DNA of 64,000 nucleotides from Ciona intestinalis (GCF_000224145.3 NC_020169.2:2988986-3052985); one strand, 5' to 3'; shown: positions 1 through 12,857, counted from the stretch's first letter. Translations and numbers: made by a program. The notes: a model not told the origin generated them from the sequence alone.

Positions 1-2716
1 AACCACCATTTGCACGTTCGTATGACGTCATTTTCCCACGTCTCCGGTCTGTCGACCTGCATGTTATATATTTAAGCGAAACAGCGGCAGTCAGCGCATG
101 CCCAAATTCGGAGCGTGGCTCGCTTTCAGCGCTCACTTCAGCATAATAGCGCTGTACATTTACTCATAACAGAAAACCTGCTACAAGCTGCTTAATGCGT
201 GTAATGCGCATATCTCTCGATCCAAAAAACTGCATTGACTGAACTAATTCGTGGTAAACTATTCTACGAACCAAATTTAAAGAAAATACACGAATAGACG
301 CGTATTAGACCTGTATTTCACTAATTAAACCCATAATGTATAACGGCTACCGGAAAACAGAGAGACGTTACGTCATAAGTAAGTCACATACTTGAGAAAA
401 GGAAGCCTATCATTAAACCGGCATCGTTCGGTCACTGAGCCAAGACCGATTCTCCCAATTTACAAGCATCTATAAAACTGTAAGTATGATTTATAGTTAT
501 TAGGCTTAAGTCAGCTACGCTGCGCGAAAATCTAATAGTTCTCATATTTTGGTACCACTTTATCAACACTCTCGACTTTAAACCTTTAATGTGAAATTTG
601 AATCAAGAAATATTAAAGCCAACTACATAAGTAGCACCGACAGATATTGAACAAGTGGCTGGCAGCTTTATAGAAAGAACGTTGTGAGGCAAACCGGCAT
701 TACGCGGCCGCCCGGCTTCCGGTATTTGCAGCTACGTTCACAGGTCCCTTGTTTACTTTACTCTATTTCAGCTTCTCATTTAAATCGCCTTGAATCGACA
801 CTCTGTTGCTTTTCAATAAATGCAACGCTCCATTGAGCCATAAGCGCTCATCGGGTGACCGTGACGTAAGTAAATTCTCCTGTGGCATAGTCGTGCCGAA
901 GCGCAAATACCGCGAGCACTACTCGACTTGGACAAACTCAAAAAACCGCTGTGTTTTTTACCGGTTTGCTAAAGGCGTAGCTAACTCATCAAACACGATG
1001 AGACAGATACGCATCAAAACTTCAAGCCTATTTAAACCTGATAACTATCTCTGTTTGAAACTTACTTTGTAGCAATTGTGTCCAGCTGTAATCACACATA
1101 AACAGTTGCATCAAATAATTTACAAAATTGGTCGGTCAAACATTAAGTCTTCTTACCATAGACAGTATACTTCCTATAGTGTTCGTTTTTATTCCGGGAA
1201 ATGCGTAATCGCTCAGGATACACCTATAGCCATTGTGTTCCATACTGCTGCTATCCGTTCACTAACCAGCTGATCCACACTCTTCACTGTTACTTATATT
1301 TAAAAGCAGTTCTGCTCAGTTTGTATACCAGCACGGTGCGTCATACTATTAGGTCACAATACGCCTCTTTAAAGGAATTTTGTTATAAAGATGCTAACCA
1401 ATACATTGTCTAGTAATATACTTCTTTCACTTTTACTCTGCGTAACTAGATATACTGTAAATTCAAACGATTCATTTTCGTCCAATCGTATAGTTGAACT
1501 GAACTATTATGGCTATATACAAAATATCCAATGAGGAACTTAACTGCCACCCCAATTCTAACACCTTCCAGCGACGAAGTCCAGCACCCAGTAATAACTA
1601 ATCTATGTCCTAAATCTTACCGAGTGTAACGCTTTCACACTGTCACAAACTACATTTACAACTGTAGGCTATGCGCCATAGCAGTTCACTTCAATGTTTG
1701 CGATGCAAATACATGAAGCGTTTCGGCGTAAGCGAGAGCTACTACTGCTGGCACAACTCTCGTTTTGAACAAGAGCAAGCCAGGACAACGCAACACTCCA
1801 GTAATCTTGAGATTAGTCTTAATAAACAGGTACAGTCTTGGCCCCGGGGTTCGCATGAACCAGGTACATATTATCATTAGCCGCTTGCTGTCCGTTATCA
1901 CCAAACCACCTAGCAGACATTTACATCATTCTGAACGCCAGGTTTGATTACGCAACCGACTAATCGCTTTTCAAATAACAAAATGAAACTTGTTTTCCGG
2001 TTTCCTCGTTAAGCTACTAAATAAAGACACGTTTCGATTCACAAAACTACGCATAAGTAATTATCCATATCTGAAACGTTTATTGTAAAACTTGCAATCC
2101 TGCTAATTCATATGAACATGCATAAATTCTTAACCAGAGATTGAGCATTTGCAACACCTACAGTATAAACAGCTCTATCCGCTGTGGGCCTACACGTTAT
2201 AATTATATCATTTGTACTATTATAGAAGTGGTGTTTCAGACTGAACCTGTTGATTTACATAAAGGTGCAAGTCCTGCTTTGTTATGTAGTGTATACAAAA
2301 CATGCATGGAACATAATGGGAAACTGTAAAGCACAAAAACAATCATTTGAAACATCTCCCAGAAAATCAAATCACCATCAAAACTCTTGGAGAAAGGTCA
2401 TACCCTAAAAACAAGCAGTAATAATTAATTCTTCAGTATTAATGTGTACATAACATTATTACACCTAAAATAATGGTCGATTGGACCAGTGAATTTGACA
2501 CAGGGATAGAACACAAGACACAACTGCAATTGCTCCCTACCAGTTGTCCTTGAGTTGTCAGCCACACATTAAAAAATAGAAAAATGCTAAAAAAAACTAC
2601 TTACTAAGTTGCGTACGTGGTAACCTGTGAGCGGGCACGTTGCATATTAAACAGAAAACCTGTGTTATAACGCCTGTAATTGACCAATCACACAAGTATG
2701 TGTAAAATTAATTTAA
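1..2716. other. Gene-free 5' flank
   Basis: No coding exon or RNA gene is recognisable. The open frames here are short, overlap on both strands and show no conserved motif. Composition is richer in CpG than the intronic DNA further right. A palindromic cAMP-response-type site TGACGTCA lies at 23-30. The stretch could be regulatory or belong to a gene outside the window. Confidence 0.5.
23..30. promoter_or_regulatory. CRE/ATF-type palindrome TGACGTCA
   Basis: Perfect 8-bp CREB/ATF consensus inside cgtatgacgtcat. The same 13-mer recurs at 30619-30631 upstream of the SPTSS gene. Function is inferred from the consensus only. Confidence 0.35.
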
Positions 2717-4466
2717 TCAGTAAAAACTGAATGGTAAGAAATAAAACCTTTTGACAATTTGCACCACATCTTCATCCATAAGCACATGTTCTTTGCCCAC
2801 ACTTTGTGGATTGTATTTCACTGAAGACCCCCACACCAGAGCACTGAAATAGGTAAAAACATTGAGTAAAAATGCTATACAACTTTGTGAACACTTTTTT
2901 TTGTTTGGGTGAGGTTATTGTCGCAGATCTGGAATTTAGGGCATATTTGTCGCATTACCGCAAATTGGTGAACACTTACTGTTTAAATTGTTTTAATAAC
3001 GTTCTGTGGATTTTGTTGCAGAAATCTTCCACTGAGCATTTATCAGAGTTGAGCACGACAGGTGCTTCGTAGTCAGGTAGTTGCCCTTTGGGTTTCGTGT
3101 AACTGGTATGAGAAATGAACAGATAAATAATATTTTCCTAAACAGTTAAAATTGCTATTTTTAAAATTAATTTAAAACATTTTTGCCGGTTGTATGATTT
3201 TTTGTGACCAGTTTTAAAGACTTTTGCCTTTTTTTTAAATGTTTTGCTACATTACAGAAGTTTTTCTACTTTTTTTAATGTATTAAATCCTAATTGATAG
3301 TCAAAAATAAAGTTTCTTACATCCGAACAAGTCTTAGGTATTCCCACATTCTTTCAAGTAAGTCGTCAAAATTCCACTTATGATGTGCGGATATTGGAAC
3401 GCAGTGTGGAACTTTGTATATAATGTCCAACTCTTCAATTGAAATCTACAAGAAGTGAAACGCAGGAAGTTATAACTAACTGTGTGTCAATCAAAAACGA
3501 AGACTCAAAGATTTAACCTTACTTGAAAATTTTGGGTAATTAGTTTGGAACATATTAAAACCACATTATATGTCTGTTAATAACAGTAAATTAAAACTTA
3601 TAAAATCTGTTAATTTTAAATATTTGATATGAAAAAAAAATACAATCTAGCATTGTAATATTAATAAAATGCTTTTGGTGTTTCAATATTTAAGTAAACT
3701 AAAACTTAAAAAGTCTGTTAATTTTAAATAATCGATAAAAAAAAAACCTAAATAATAAAAAATCCAACATTGTCATTTTATTAAAACGCTTTTGTTATTT
3801 CAATATTTAAGATAACTTAAACTTGAAAAGTCTGTTAATTTTAAATAACTTGTTTTTTTTCAATATTTATTTATAGTTTTGAAATATTGATAAATTGTTT
3901 TATTTTCCACCATTCAATACAGAGAAATAAGAAAAAAGAGCCTTTTTCACCTACTTGATCTATTTTATTAAGAAGATAGAGACAAGGGATGTAGACTCTG
4001 TTTCCCTCCACCACATCAATGAGATCATCAGTCACACAATCCTCCTTTAATATAATATCAGCATTGTGGATCCGATACTCTGATAAAATCTTCTTTGCTA
4101 ACTCAGCATCTAATTCAGATTGTGGGACCTGAAATGTAAAATGAATTTTTATGAAAAATTCTGGATTCCTGTAAACTAAGTGTTTAGATATTCAAAGAAC
4201 AATAACAAGAACAACTGTTCGACCAAAAAGAATCTGTATAATCATTAAACCAACATTAACACAGTCTCGCTGCACAGCAGAGGTTAGAAAACATTAGGAT
4301 TTTATGAAAATGGAAAATTTCTATCAAATGTTTTAAACAGAATATAAAATACTATTCTTTCTAAAAGTAGATGTTCTTAGGCTAGGATAATTTTTCTAGG
4401 TTGCATTACAAAAAATGCCTTATTTTTATTAAATTAATAAAAATCTTTATTTAAAAAAACAAATAT

Positions 4467-4509
<43 letters not shown>

Positions 4510-6466
4510 GTCCACCATAGCTTGAAAGTTAATCCCTCCTTTTTCTTTCATCTTGTAGTGAATATTTGGAGGTTTCTTGTTCAACCGGATTCCAAATCCT
4601 TCAAGTTCCTTCTCAATAAGTCGTTTATCGCCCAGTGGTTTTAATACATCAAGTACAATGAATATTAAACTGCAGGTTCTTGCAACTGGTAGGATTAAAA
4701 TAGATGATTATGAGTTAATGCGTGTTTAAAGTTAACACACACATATATACACCATAAAATAAGAGCAATATATACAAGTTAAGTTACAATTACACCTTTT
4801 ATTTCTTTTAAGAAACATTTACATTTTGTAATGCTTATTGTCACAAGAAATCACAAATTCAATTATTATATTTCACAGTATTGGCAAGTACCCTGGATTT
4901 GCCAATAAGAAAATAAAAGTTTTCCTACCCTAATTGCTACAGTACTACACAACATATGTACTTTGTCACAGATTATAAGTTTAATGCAAAACCTAGTATT
5001 TGTCCCAGATTATAAGTTTAATGATAGCCTATTGATAGTTATCTTATGTACCATGCTCTGCACACTTTTGAGATCAACCCACCTGCGATCACTTGTTTTC
5101 CTCTTCCTTTACCATCTTTTGCTCCCTCAATGATCCCAGGAAGATCAAGAAGTTGAATTTTTGCTCCTGAAAAATTGATGAAGAAGAATTATATAAACCC
5201 AACTAGCAGGGGTAGATATACACAAAAATACATTTTAATTGCACATTTGCTTGACTTATTAGTGCTACATGTAGAGATACCTCATAAAGTCAACCCTCTC
5301 TATTGCTACTATTTTGGTATCTACTATCTTCTTTTAACCCAGGACGTTGTTTTACAATATTATATTCTCAATTTCTTTTGTAACATTTATGTATGAATGA
5401 ATATAGCTTGCTTTATTCTCACTTGACAGGAAAACAACAGTCGTTATAACAGGGGTGTTGTTGCATACAGCTTGGCCCTGCTCATAATTAAAATAAGAAA
5501 TAATATATAAATAAACAAGCTAACCTTTATATTTAATAACGCCGGGTACAGTGGTTAACGTGGTGAACTCATAAGAAGCAACTTCACTGTAAACCCCTGC
5601 TATATTACTTAGTAGAGTTGATTTTCCAACAGAAGGAAAACCAACGAAACCAATTCTAGCATCACCAGTCTTTGCAACATCAAAACCTGAAAGGATTTTG
5701 AAGCTTATTACAAAAAGTCTTGGTTAATAAGACAATAAAGGCTGCAATGCCAACTGAAATGGCTAAATTCAAAATTGCAAAAATAGGTAAAACTGAAAAC
5801 AAAGATTAGGTTTATTTTATCAAGGTTTCTGCACTATTTGCCTATGCACAAGACAAAAGAAACAGAATCTTTATTAGGCTACAGCAAATATGTAAAACAA
5901 TAGATCAACAATCAAAATCCAAGCATAGCTTACTGTCATGAATTCTTTTCTCTGTTTAATACTGATAAGGTTATCAAACAAAATACCAAAACTTTTATTC
6001 GGCCAACAAAATTACCGTGTATTACTTATTCCAGAAGTTAGTTAGTTTGTCAAAATCTACTGACTAAAATTTTAATCGGCCAACTAAAAAAGCAAAATCG
6101 ATATTTATGTCGCAACTAGTTTAGTCGATAGCCGAGAATGCCATCCCACACAAGTAAAACTCAAAATTAAATAATGATAATCTTCAAAATAACCAACCTT
6201 CTCCAGTCCCACCACCCGCCCCACCCTTTGGAGTGATGAGCTCCCTTTTAAGTTTGGCAAGTCGTGCTTTCAACATGCCAAGATGGCCAGCTGTTGCTTT
6301 GTTCTTCTGTGTTCTGGCCATCTATAACAATAACATATACGATAAATTATTTTAATTCTTTGTTAAAGATCTAATTATATATTAATTGTGATTTAAAAGA
6401 AGTTGTTTAGGTTTTTTTTAATTTTACCTCCGCCTCAATTTCTGATATTTTGGTTAGAATTGACAT
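2717..6466 (-). CDS. DRG1: Developmentally regulated GTP-binding protein 1 (DRG1)
   Basis: Ribosome-associated Obg/DRG-class GTPase that works with DFRP1 in translation. Nine exons read in one phase: 6428-6466, 6198-6321, 5525-5686, 5083-5166, 4516-4685, 3955-4128, 3321-3445, 2980-3102, 2717-2843 (1128 bp, 375 residues; human DRG1 has 367). Visible motifs are the N-terminal basic helix ([10 protein letters not shown]), the G1 loop [10 protein letters not shown]3 [10 protein letters not shown]4 NKID and the C-terminal TGS region ending in [10 protein letters not shown]. The [20 protein letters not shown] and VLDVLKPL stretches fit DRG1, not DRG2. The last exon is read through to a TGA, adding nine residues after KR; alternatively a short 3' intron begins right after AAAAG and the tail differs. 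Divergent from WDR83. Confidence 0.93.
4470..4502. repeat. (TA)n microsatellite
   Basis: Uninterrupted TA run starting about 10 bp inside a DRG1 intron, close to the 5' splice site of the exon ending at 4516. Confidence 0.9.
5408..5482 (+). repeat. Interspersed repeat family 2, copy a
   Basis: Contains the family core aacaacagtcgttataac followed by ggggtgttgttgcatacagc. Six copies were found in the window. This one lies in a DRG1 intron. Confidence 0.6.
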
Positions 6467-7307
6467 CTTTGTTTTGTATCTCTTGAACAATTTAAAAGAA
6501 GTTATTAAGGAAATGCTTTGACAGAGCAAGTTTTACCATAAATAGTAAGAAATCTGAAAAAACAGCTCATCGGTGTTAACATTTCATCACGCTGAACTTG
6601 AGAGAGTTGAAATTGTAAAAAGCCTCAATGTTAAAAAAATTGCCATTAGTTTTAAATTGTAATAATTTGCACAACCAACACTTTAGCAAAATTATACGAT
6701 ACCGAATCTCTGATCATCTTGTAAATTTATTTCTGCCGATAAGGGGATAAGTATTCGTTTAGCTGAGCTGTCTGTCAAGCAATGCCATGAGTTGTAGGTG
6801 CGGAATGCTGCGGAATTCCTAATCCGCAATTGGGTACAAACAAATGGGCTTACGAAAACTAAAAACTGAAGGGTATGTTATTGCATGAAGTACATAAAAA
6901 TACCAAGAAAAATTAATAAATGTAATATTACTGTTCATTCACTGTGCATACCACTTTCCGTTAGTTTTTGCAACACAGTCGAATACGTAGCAAACTTTTT
7001 CTAATCTAATTAAGACGTTAATTATGATTATAACACAAAAATTACTATTTTTGATTTAACATAATCAGGCGTTGTATGAGCAACAACGAGTCAAAAAGCA
7101 AATAACATCCAAGAAAAATGAACGTAACCATGTTCCGTGTTTAAAGCAATTTCTATCCGACGGCCTTACCATAGGTAATTCCCCTAAAATTCCCCTTACT
7201 GTTCAAAGTTGCATTTCGTTTGTTTTATACATTTCTCGTATAGAATATATTGAGGCCGTTCAAACAGTTAAATTACAAGCTGATATTGTTCTCCAGTGAT
7301 ACTCTAT
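6467..7307. promoter_or_regulatory. Divergent DRG1/WDR83 intergenic region
   Basis: About 840 bp separates the two start codons on opposite strands, so this stretch must hold both 5' UTRs and both promoters. No TATA box or other clear motif was recognised, and the open frame at 7072-7299 has no supporting motif. Confidence 0.45.
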
Positions 7308-9480
7308 ATGGTCAAGATGTTTGGCGTCGTCGAAGGTCCAGCAAACAGGCCAGATGCTAAAGGTAACCAACAAAAACCAAAAACGTACATTCGTCATAAA
7401 GTATCTTTAGCTACAATAAAGACAAACGAATGTGTTTTTTATTTAGAGGAAAAAGCACCTCCCAAAGCAAAACCTCGTCTTCCTGCCAACCTAATTCACT
7501 TTATTGATTGCAATCAAGGTGCGGTCAGAGCTGTTCGATTCAATGGTAAGATTGTATTAATATAATTTAACAACACGCCCGGCAGAGTCTGTAGAAAAAA
7601 AGGGACCAAAATTTGGTTTATAAAATGTGTATAGTAAATTTTTAAGTAATAACCACCAGGCGTGGTTTAATATATATTAATTTCTGTATAAAATATTTTA
7701 TGTCAATTTATGTTCTCAATTACCACTAGTATATTCATATCATATGCAAAACACATTTTTTTGCAGGGGATGGCAACTATTGCCTGACATGCGGTAACGA
7801 CAAATCTATTAAATTGTGGAATCCTGAAAAACAAATGTTAATAAAGAAGTACACTGGTCATGGCTATGATGTGTTAGATGCTGCCAGCTCGAATGACAAT
7901 TGCCAGATTGCGTCTTGTGGCTCAGACAAATCAGTTATGTATTGGGATGTGGCTTCAGGCCAGGTAATATTAGAAAACAAAGATTATTTGCAAAATTATA
8001 TAAATGTATCCTACTCTAAGAAAGCGATATTAATTATTAAAACACAATCACAAATTATGGAAAAATATGTGTTTTAAAGTATTTATTCAGGAAAAATAAC
8101 CGAAGTCAGTTTTAATCACCATTAAAATGCCATTTTCACACTTGTTTATGTTGTTTTCAGATAATTAGAAGGTTTCGTGGTCACGCTGGTCGTGTAAACT
8201 GCGTTCAGTTTAATGAGGAATCCACAGTTATATTATCTGGGTCAGTCGACTCCTCTATTCGGGCTTGGGATTGTCGGTCCAAAAAAGGAAGCGCTATTCA
8301 AATAATGGATGAAGCCAAGGATAGCATTTCCGCTCTGCAAGTCAGTATAAAATTATTTTGATGAAAGTAACTTCCTTTATCCTGACGTGCTTGGCAAAAA
8401 CAACAGTTTTTATAACTGGGTGTTGTTCTATACACCTCATGCCCGCTTAGTAGTTACCACAGATGTAATTTTTGTGGGTTTTGTGGTTTTTTTCTGAATG
8501 GCAAAAAATTTAGACATCTTTTTAGTGACTACTGGATTGGAGATATTATTGTAAAGTTTCCTGTCTGGTGTGATGTGTAAAATGTTCAGTAGCATTTTTA
8601 ACATATGACGAGCTAAAATCTTTACAACCTTGATCATTTATTTCAGCTGTCATTGATGTCTGCATTGTATACCTCACTACACTTATTCTGGATCATTCAT
8701 ATCACTTTTCTTACAAACTGATAAAACATATGCAAACCTTTGTGTATTATTGACCATTAAATGTAATATAACCTTCATTTAACACATAAATTGCCATTTA
8801 CTACCACAGGTCTCAGACCATGAAATCTTGTCTGGTTCTATCGATGGTAAAATCCGTCGCTATGATCTTAGAATAGGCTCCATGCATTCAGATAACATTG
8901 GGTCTGCCATAACTAGCACATGTTTCACTAAAGATGGGCAGTGTACACTTACTTCAACACATGATAACACTATCAGATTGCTTGATGTTGCAACTGGTGA
9001 AATGTTAGGTAAGTTTTGGTGCTGTTCTTTGTGTCCCTTTAATTCATTTTTTAATTTTTGTTTTTTAATTTTTTTTTTGTTTTTTTAAATATGATATTTA
9101 ATTTTGTTTTCAATACAAGATGGCGTTATTTGTAATCGTAAAGTACTTAAGATCTGAAAAATACAGTTTAAATCATTTTCATATTCTTAAATGTTTGTTT
9201 AACAACAGGAGAATACATGGGACACAAGAACGCTAAATACATGATCGAATGTGCGTTAAACCGTAAAGACGATCACGTGATCAGCGGCTCCGAAGACGGT
9301 CACATCTACATGTGGGACTTAGTGGAAGCAAGTGTAACGAAAAAACTTTTAGTAAAACGAAACAAAGTCATTCATTCGCTAAGCATGCACCCCGAGAAAG
9401 ACGTTATGTTGGTAGCGTGCGAAAATAAGATTTATATGTTCGCTGACGACTTTTACGAGCTGCCGGACAATATTGCGTGA
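7308..9480 (+). CDS. WDR83: WD repeat protein 83 / MAPK organizer 1
   Basis: Seven-bladed WD40 beta-propeller that scaffolds ERK-pathway components and is also found in spliceosomal complexes (family knowledge). Six exons in phase: 7308-7362, 7447-7545, 7767-7963, 8161-8340, 8810-9008, 9209-9480 (1002 bp, 333 residues). WD signatures seen in order: GNDKSIKLWN, GSDKSVMYWDV, GSVDSSIRAWDCR, GSIDGKIRRYDLR, THDNTIRLLDV and GSEDGHIYMWDL. The blocks GAVRAVRFNGDGNYCLTCG and GHGYDVLDAA are characteristic of WDR83. The start is the first ATG of the frame at 7308; a second ATG at 7317 is equally possible. The 3' end converges on the vWA gene, with the stop codons about 310 bp apart. Confidence 0.93.
8365..8468 (+). 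repeat. Interspersed repeat family 2, copy b
   Basis: Begins near ctttatcctgacgtgcttgg and continues through aacagtttttataactgggt and tatacacctcatgcccgctt to agttaccaca. Lies in a WDR83 intron. Confidence 0.65.
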
Positions 9481-9791
9481 TGAGCGTGGTCGTTACGCAG
9501 TTGGTTATATTTGCGAGAGTTCTGAATGGCATTCGAATCGTTTTTCGTGGGAGAAAATCAGTCGAACTGTGTCCTATAAGCATTACATACCTGTTTAATG
9601 TCTATGCCGCTATTTCTGCATTACAAATAAATTACAAAAATTGCCTCGATTTTTATATAGAGGACAGCAGCAACACAACAGCAAATAAATATCTTACAAT
9701 AAAAACAGCACAACGTAAATAAATATTAATATTGTACATTCGGGATCGTTTTAACTAAACGATGAAAAAGCTGTGGACATTAATAAATATC
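9481..9791. other. Convergent 3' UTR region of WDR83 and the vWA gene
   Basis: Short spacer between two convergent stop codons. AATAAA-type polyadenylation signals lie near 9625, 9685 and 9718 on the plus strand. The overlapping open frame at 9477-9722 has no recognisable motif and is treated as 3' UTR. Confidence 0.5.
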
Positions 9792-12039
9792 CTAACAAGG
9801 GTTTCCGCACAACGCAACACCAACGCGAAAAGCAAATGTGCGGTTTGACATTCCAGGTTTCCAACTGAAGATTCGATTCATGTATCGAGTTAATGGCAAC
9901 AGATTGCGCAGGTCCTTATTGCTTTCAGTTTCTCCAAAATTGACGACGAATGTCTGTAAATTTTAATCGGTAATAAAACTTATTCCAGTAAAATGCACAA
10001 CTTTCAAGGGGTATACGTTTTGCTGCGTATTACAAATAATGAATGAATGAATGAATGAATGAATGAATGAATGAATGAATGAATGAATGAATGAATGAAT
10101 GAATGAATGTAATAACAATACACTTTATCCTATCTCTGTTTTGCTATAACATGAAATTTACCTACAAAGTTAATTATAGTAGGGTGGGGGAAGATGGGAC
10201 ACCGTTGCAATCTATTTTCGTTCTCCAATTTGATAGTAACACAAACATTCAACAATTTTTTATAAAACTTTATCTTCACGGCTCCCACAGATCGTTGTTA
10301 ATTGTTTAAAACACGATCAGGATATTTGGTTATTATATGTGAAAGATGTCCCATCTTCCCCCACCCTACTATACGTATTAAGTCCTAAGTGGACACAAGA
10401 TGTGTAAAACAGAACACTCGTGTTATAACGACCGCTGTTTCCCTTAACACGCGAATGTTAAAAGTGACATTTATTTGTTGGTCATTTCTTACCTTAATAC
10501 CACTCCTTCTTAATTCATATGCGGCTGATGTCATACCACCAGCTGAGTTGTTTTGATCAGTCACCAGAACAATAATGTTTTCTGCATTCTTTCTATTCCC
10601 GTTTCGTGTAGAAAACATAGATCGCTTTACGTATCGTAATACCTCCGCTATGCTAGATGCTCCGTTCGCTAAAATGACAGAAATTTACTAAAAGTTAATA
10701 TAAAGTTCATAAACACAAATAAACACCTGTGTTATTAAAAGCTTGGCTTCGAATTGCAAGTGATAACGAAGCTCGTTCGGAGAAGTCGTTCAAATGCATT
10801 GCTGTGGACTCGAACGGGTGTCCGATGTCTCCAACGAAGCCAACTCGGGCGAAATCTTTTCCCATTTTGAATAAACTAATACAGATAGATGTTATCAAAC
10901 TGAATATACACCAAGGATCTATTAAAAATACGTACGACTGTATAGTTGCAATCACATCGAGACCAGTCTTCCAGTTTCCAGGGTCCGAAGCGTGTAAAAC
11001 GAAAACAACATCGATGTTACCATTTGGTGGACACGGTCCTGTAGAGTTTACAAAAAAAACATAACACTCTAAATCCGGTATTCTTGGTTACGCTAACAGC
11101 TATGCCACAGCGCCAGACAATTAAAAACAATTCTTACTTGCACAGCAAGATTTAATTCCCTCCCAAGTCCCGCTTTCAGTACATGTTCGAACGTCTGCTT
11201 CATTTGGAGACACGTAATAATCAAGCCCACATACGGTTCTGCAAACCGACCCGACCTTGTTTTCGTTGGTACAAACTAAATCTCCGTATTCAGGTTTCTT
11301 CAACACTGGGCATCTCGGTTCTGGTTAATAAATAGCGATATTCATTTGATTCAGTTTGTAATGTGGGTTATCTTATGCACCCTACCCGGTATGCAGCTGA
11401 GAGGTCCTCTATTGCAGCCATCGGACGTACAGCAGCATCGACAAACAGCAGAGTGCTGATCGCCATTACATTGCGGGTGTCGAGGCATCTATATTTAAGG
11501 CGTATGTTTTATAATTGATTAACGTATTGATATACACAGGGGTACAATGTACGCTATAAACTGAGACTCACCTTGAATCCAGGCATAGGAAATCCATTCT
11601 GTAAATACAAAATGTTTTACATTCTATTCACAACATAATGGTTCATTGCCTACCTGAGCTTGATCATTAAAACAAGCCAACTTTTGCTTGCAATGTCGAG
11701 AAACCGTGAACATATTATCCGGGGTGCCAATTCTTCGCGCAACAGTTTGACAAGATTGCTAAAAGTTATTGAAATACTTTTTGTTACAAGAAGTAACTAC
11801 TTAATGTTAGAATAATTTCGCATAACATTCTTACTTCATTGAATCTGCAGGTTTTCAGTACAGCGTTTTTGTCGCAGGCCTCCATATTTGGTTCATTTTC
11901 ACAAGTCCAGCATTTTAAACCTATTAAATGACAGATATATATAGGTGCGACTTAACTTGAACAGTTGTCTATTCTTACCTAACACAGGTGATTGTATCAA
12001 ATCTAGCAATAGAATCAAAGCGATCATCTTGTTTGACAT
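9792..12039 (-). CDS. Secreted LU - CCP/sushi - vWA domain protein
   Basis: Ten exons keep one phase: 11979-12039, 11835-11920, 11654-11758, 11572-11598, 11386-11488, 11138-11320, 10936-11038, 10727-10875, 10493-10668, 9792-9953 (1155 bp, 384 residues). Residues 1-20 form a signal peptide (MSNKMIALILLLDLIQSPVL). Residues about 21-127 form a Ly6/uPAR (LU) domain: LKCWTC start, spaced cysteines and the closing CRCCCTSDGCN. Residues about 130-190 form one CCP/sushi module (CPVLKKPEYGD ... CTESGTWEG). Residues about 195-375 form a vWA domain beginning DVVFVLHASD and containing IIVLVTDQ. The MIDAS motif is degraded. No protease, transmembrane or GPI segment is seen after vWA, so the protein is probably secreted. 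Order and composition recall complement factor B without its protease, but the LU module is not part of that family. Function unknown; a recognition or adhesion role in immunity is only a guess. Confidence 0.82.
10038..10109. repeat. (AATG)18 tetranucleotide microsatellite
   Basis: Eighteen uninterrupted AATG units in the last intron of the vWA gene, 65 bp left of an inverted-repeat element. Confidence 0.95.
10175..10373 (+). mobile_element. MITE-like inverted-repeat element, copy 1
   Basis: Reference copy of the window's main short element. The ends TATAGTAGGGTGGGGGAAGA and the matching complement CCCCCACCCTACTATA form near-perfect terminal inverted repeats of about 25 bp. The interior is AT-rich and noncoding. 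A TA dinucleotide at each end suggests TA target duplication as in Tc1/mariner-related MITEs (inference). Lies in the last vWA-gene intron. Confidence 0.75.
10390..10462 (-). repeat. Interspersed repeat family 2, copy c (inverted)
   Basis: Reverse-orientation copy containing gtgttataacgaccgctgtt, placed 17 bp right of MITE copy 1 in the same intron. Confidence 0.6.
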
Positions 12040-12857
12040 CGTGTTTATAAAACAATGTTTTGACTGAAAGTAGAAGCGACAACAATTTTAACCATCAATA
12101 AAATTGAACTGTTTAAAACCGTACCTTATATTGGCCAGGTAAATTCCCGGGGCAAGGTAACAGGTACAATCAACCCAATTTTGCCACCATAAAATCATTA
12201 AGTGATTTATCACGTCTTTTTAAAAGAGGGTGTAAATGCTAATTGGGTATGTCACCTCCAGTAATTGCTATTTAAACCTGAACTGACAACGCAATGAGTG
12301 ATTTACACAAAATCGGACAGCTTCTTTAACAAGCATATTATGAGACATGCTAACCTTTAGGGCTGTCCTGTTACAATGTTGACAAGGTCGACGTATTTCC
12401 GATAGAGCAGTGATGGGTGAGGAAATATAATTCGTCAAAGTTTATTGTTCGTAACAAGTTGCATATGTGATTATATAAGTATGTATATGTGATTCAATAC
12501 ACAGCAATTGGTAATAACTAAAGGATTGTCCTTTTCAGTTCACTGGACTTTATAACACAATTAGGCTGTTACTTAAGACATGACAAATAAAAATGTACAA
12601 ACACATGTAACACATAGGGTATAGAAAATGATAGGTCAAGAAAATGCATTGTCAGGTTTTAATAAGTGCTCATACTAAAATAGGCTAAAATATGGACGTT
12701 TGTTGGGTATTGTATTGCTTGTGTCTTTTGGTTTAATTGTGTGTATTATACTGGCTATAAAACTATGTTGTATGCATGGAACATAAAATGTAAAACATTA
12801 AGAAAAATCAAGGTCATTAAAATGCACAAATTAAATAGGAAATGAAACTTTTACAAT
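12040..12857. other. Spacer between vWA gene and legumain
   Basis: Promoter and 5' UTR of the vWA gene plus 3' UTR of legumain, both on the minus strand. No exon, RNA gene or clear regulatory motif was recognised. Confidence 0.45.

Noticed and set aside
806-2329. Several short open frames in the left flank (806-1072, 1076-1273, 1671-1880 and others)
   Set aside because: They overlap on both strands, have no recognisable domain, no consistent splice structure and amino-acid make-up expected of translated noncoding DNA.
2717-6466. DRG2 as identity of the GTPase
   Set aside because: The glycine-rich [13 protein letters not shown] loop and VLDVLKPLG are DRG1-type.
9477-9722. 81-codon frame directly after WDR83
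   Set aside because: It overlaps the WDR83 stop, has no motif, and contains polyadenylation signals.
10729-11064. 111-codon plus-strand frame
   Set aside because: It is the antisense of two vWA exons whose minus-strand reading has clear domain similarity and proper splice sites.
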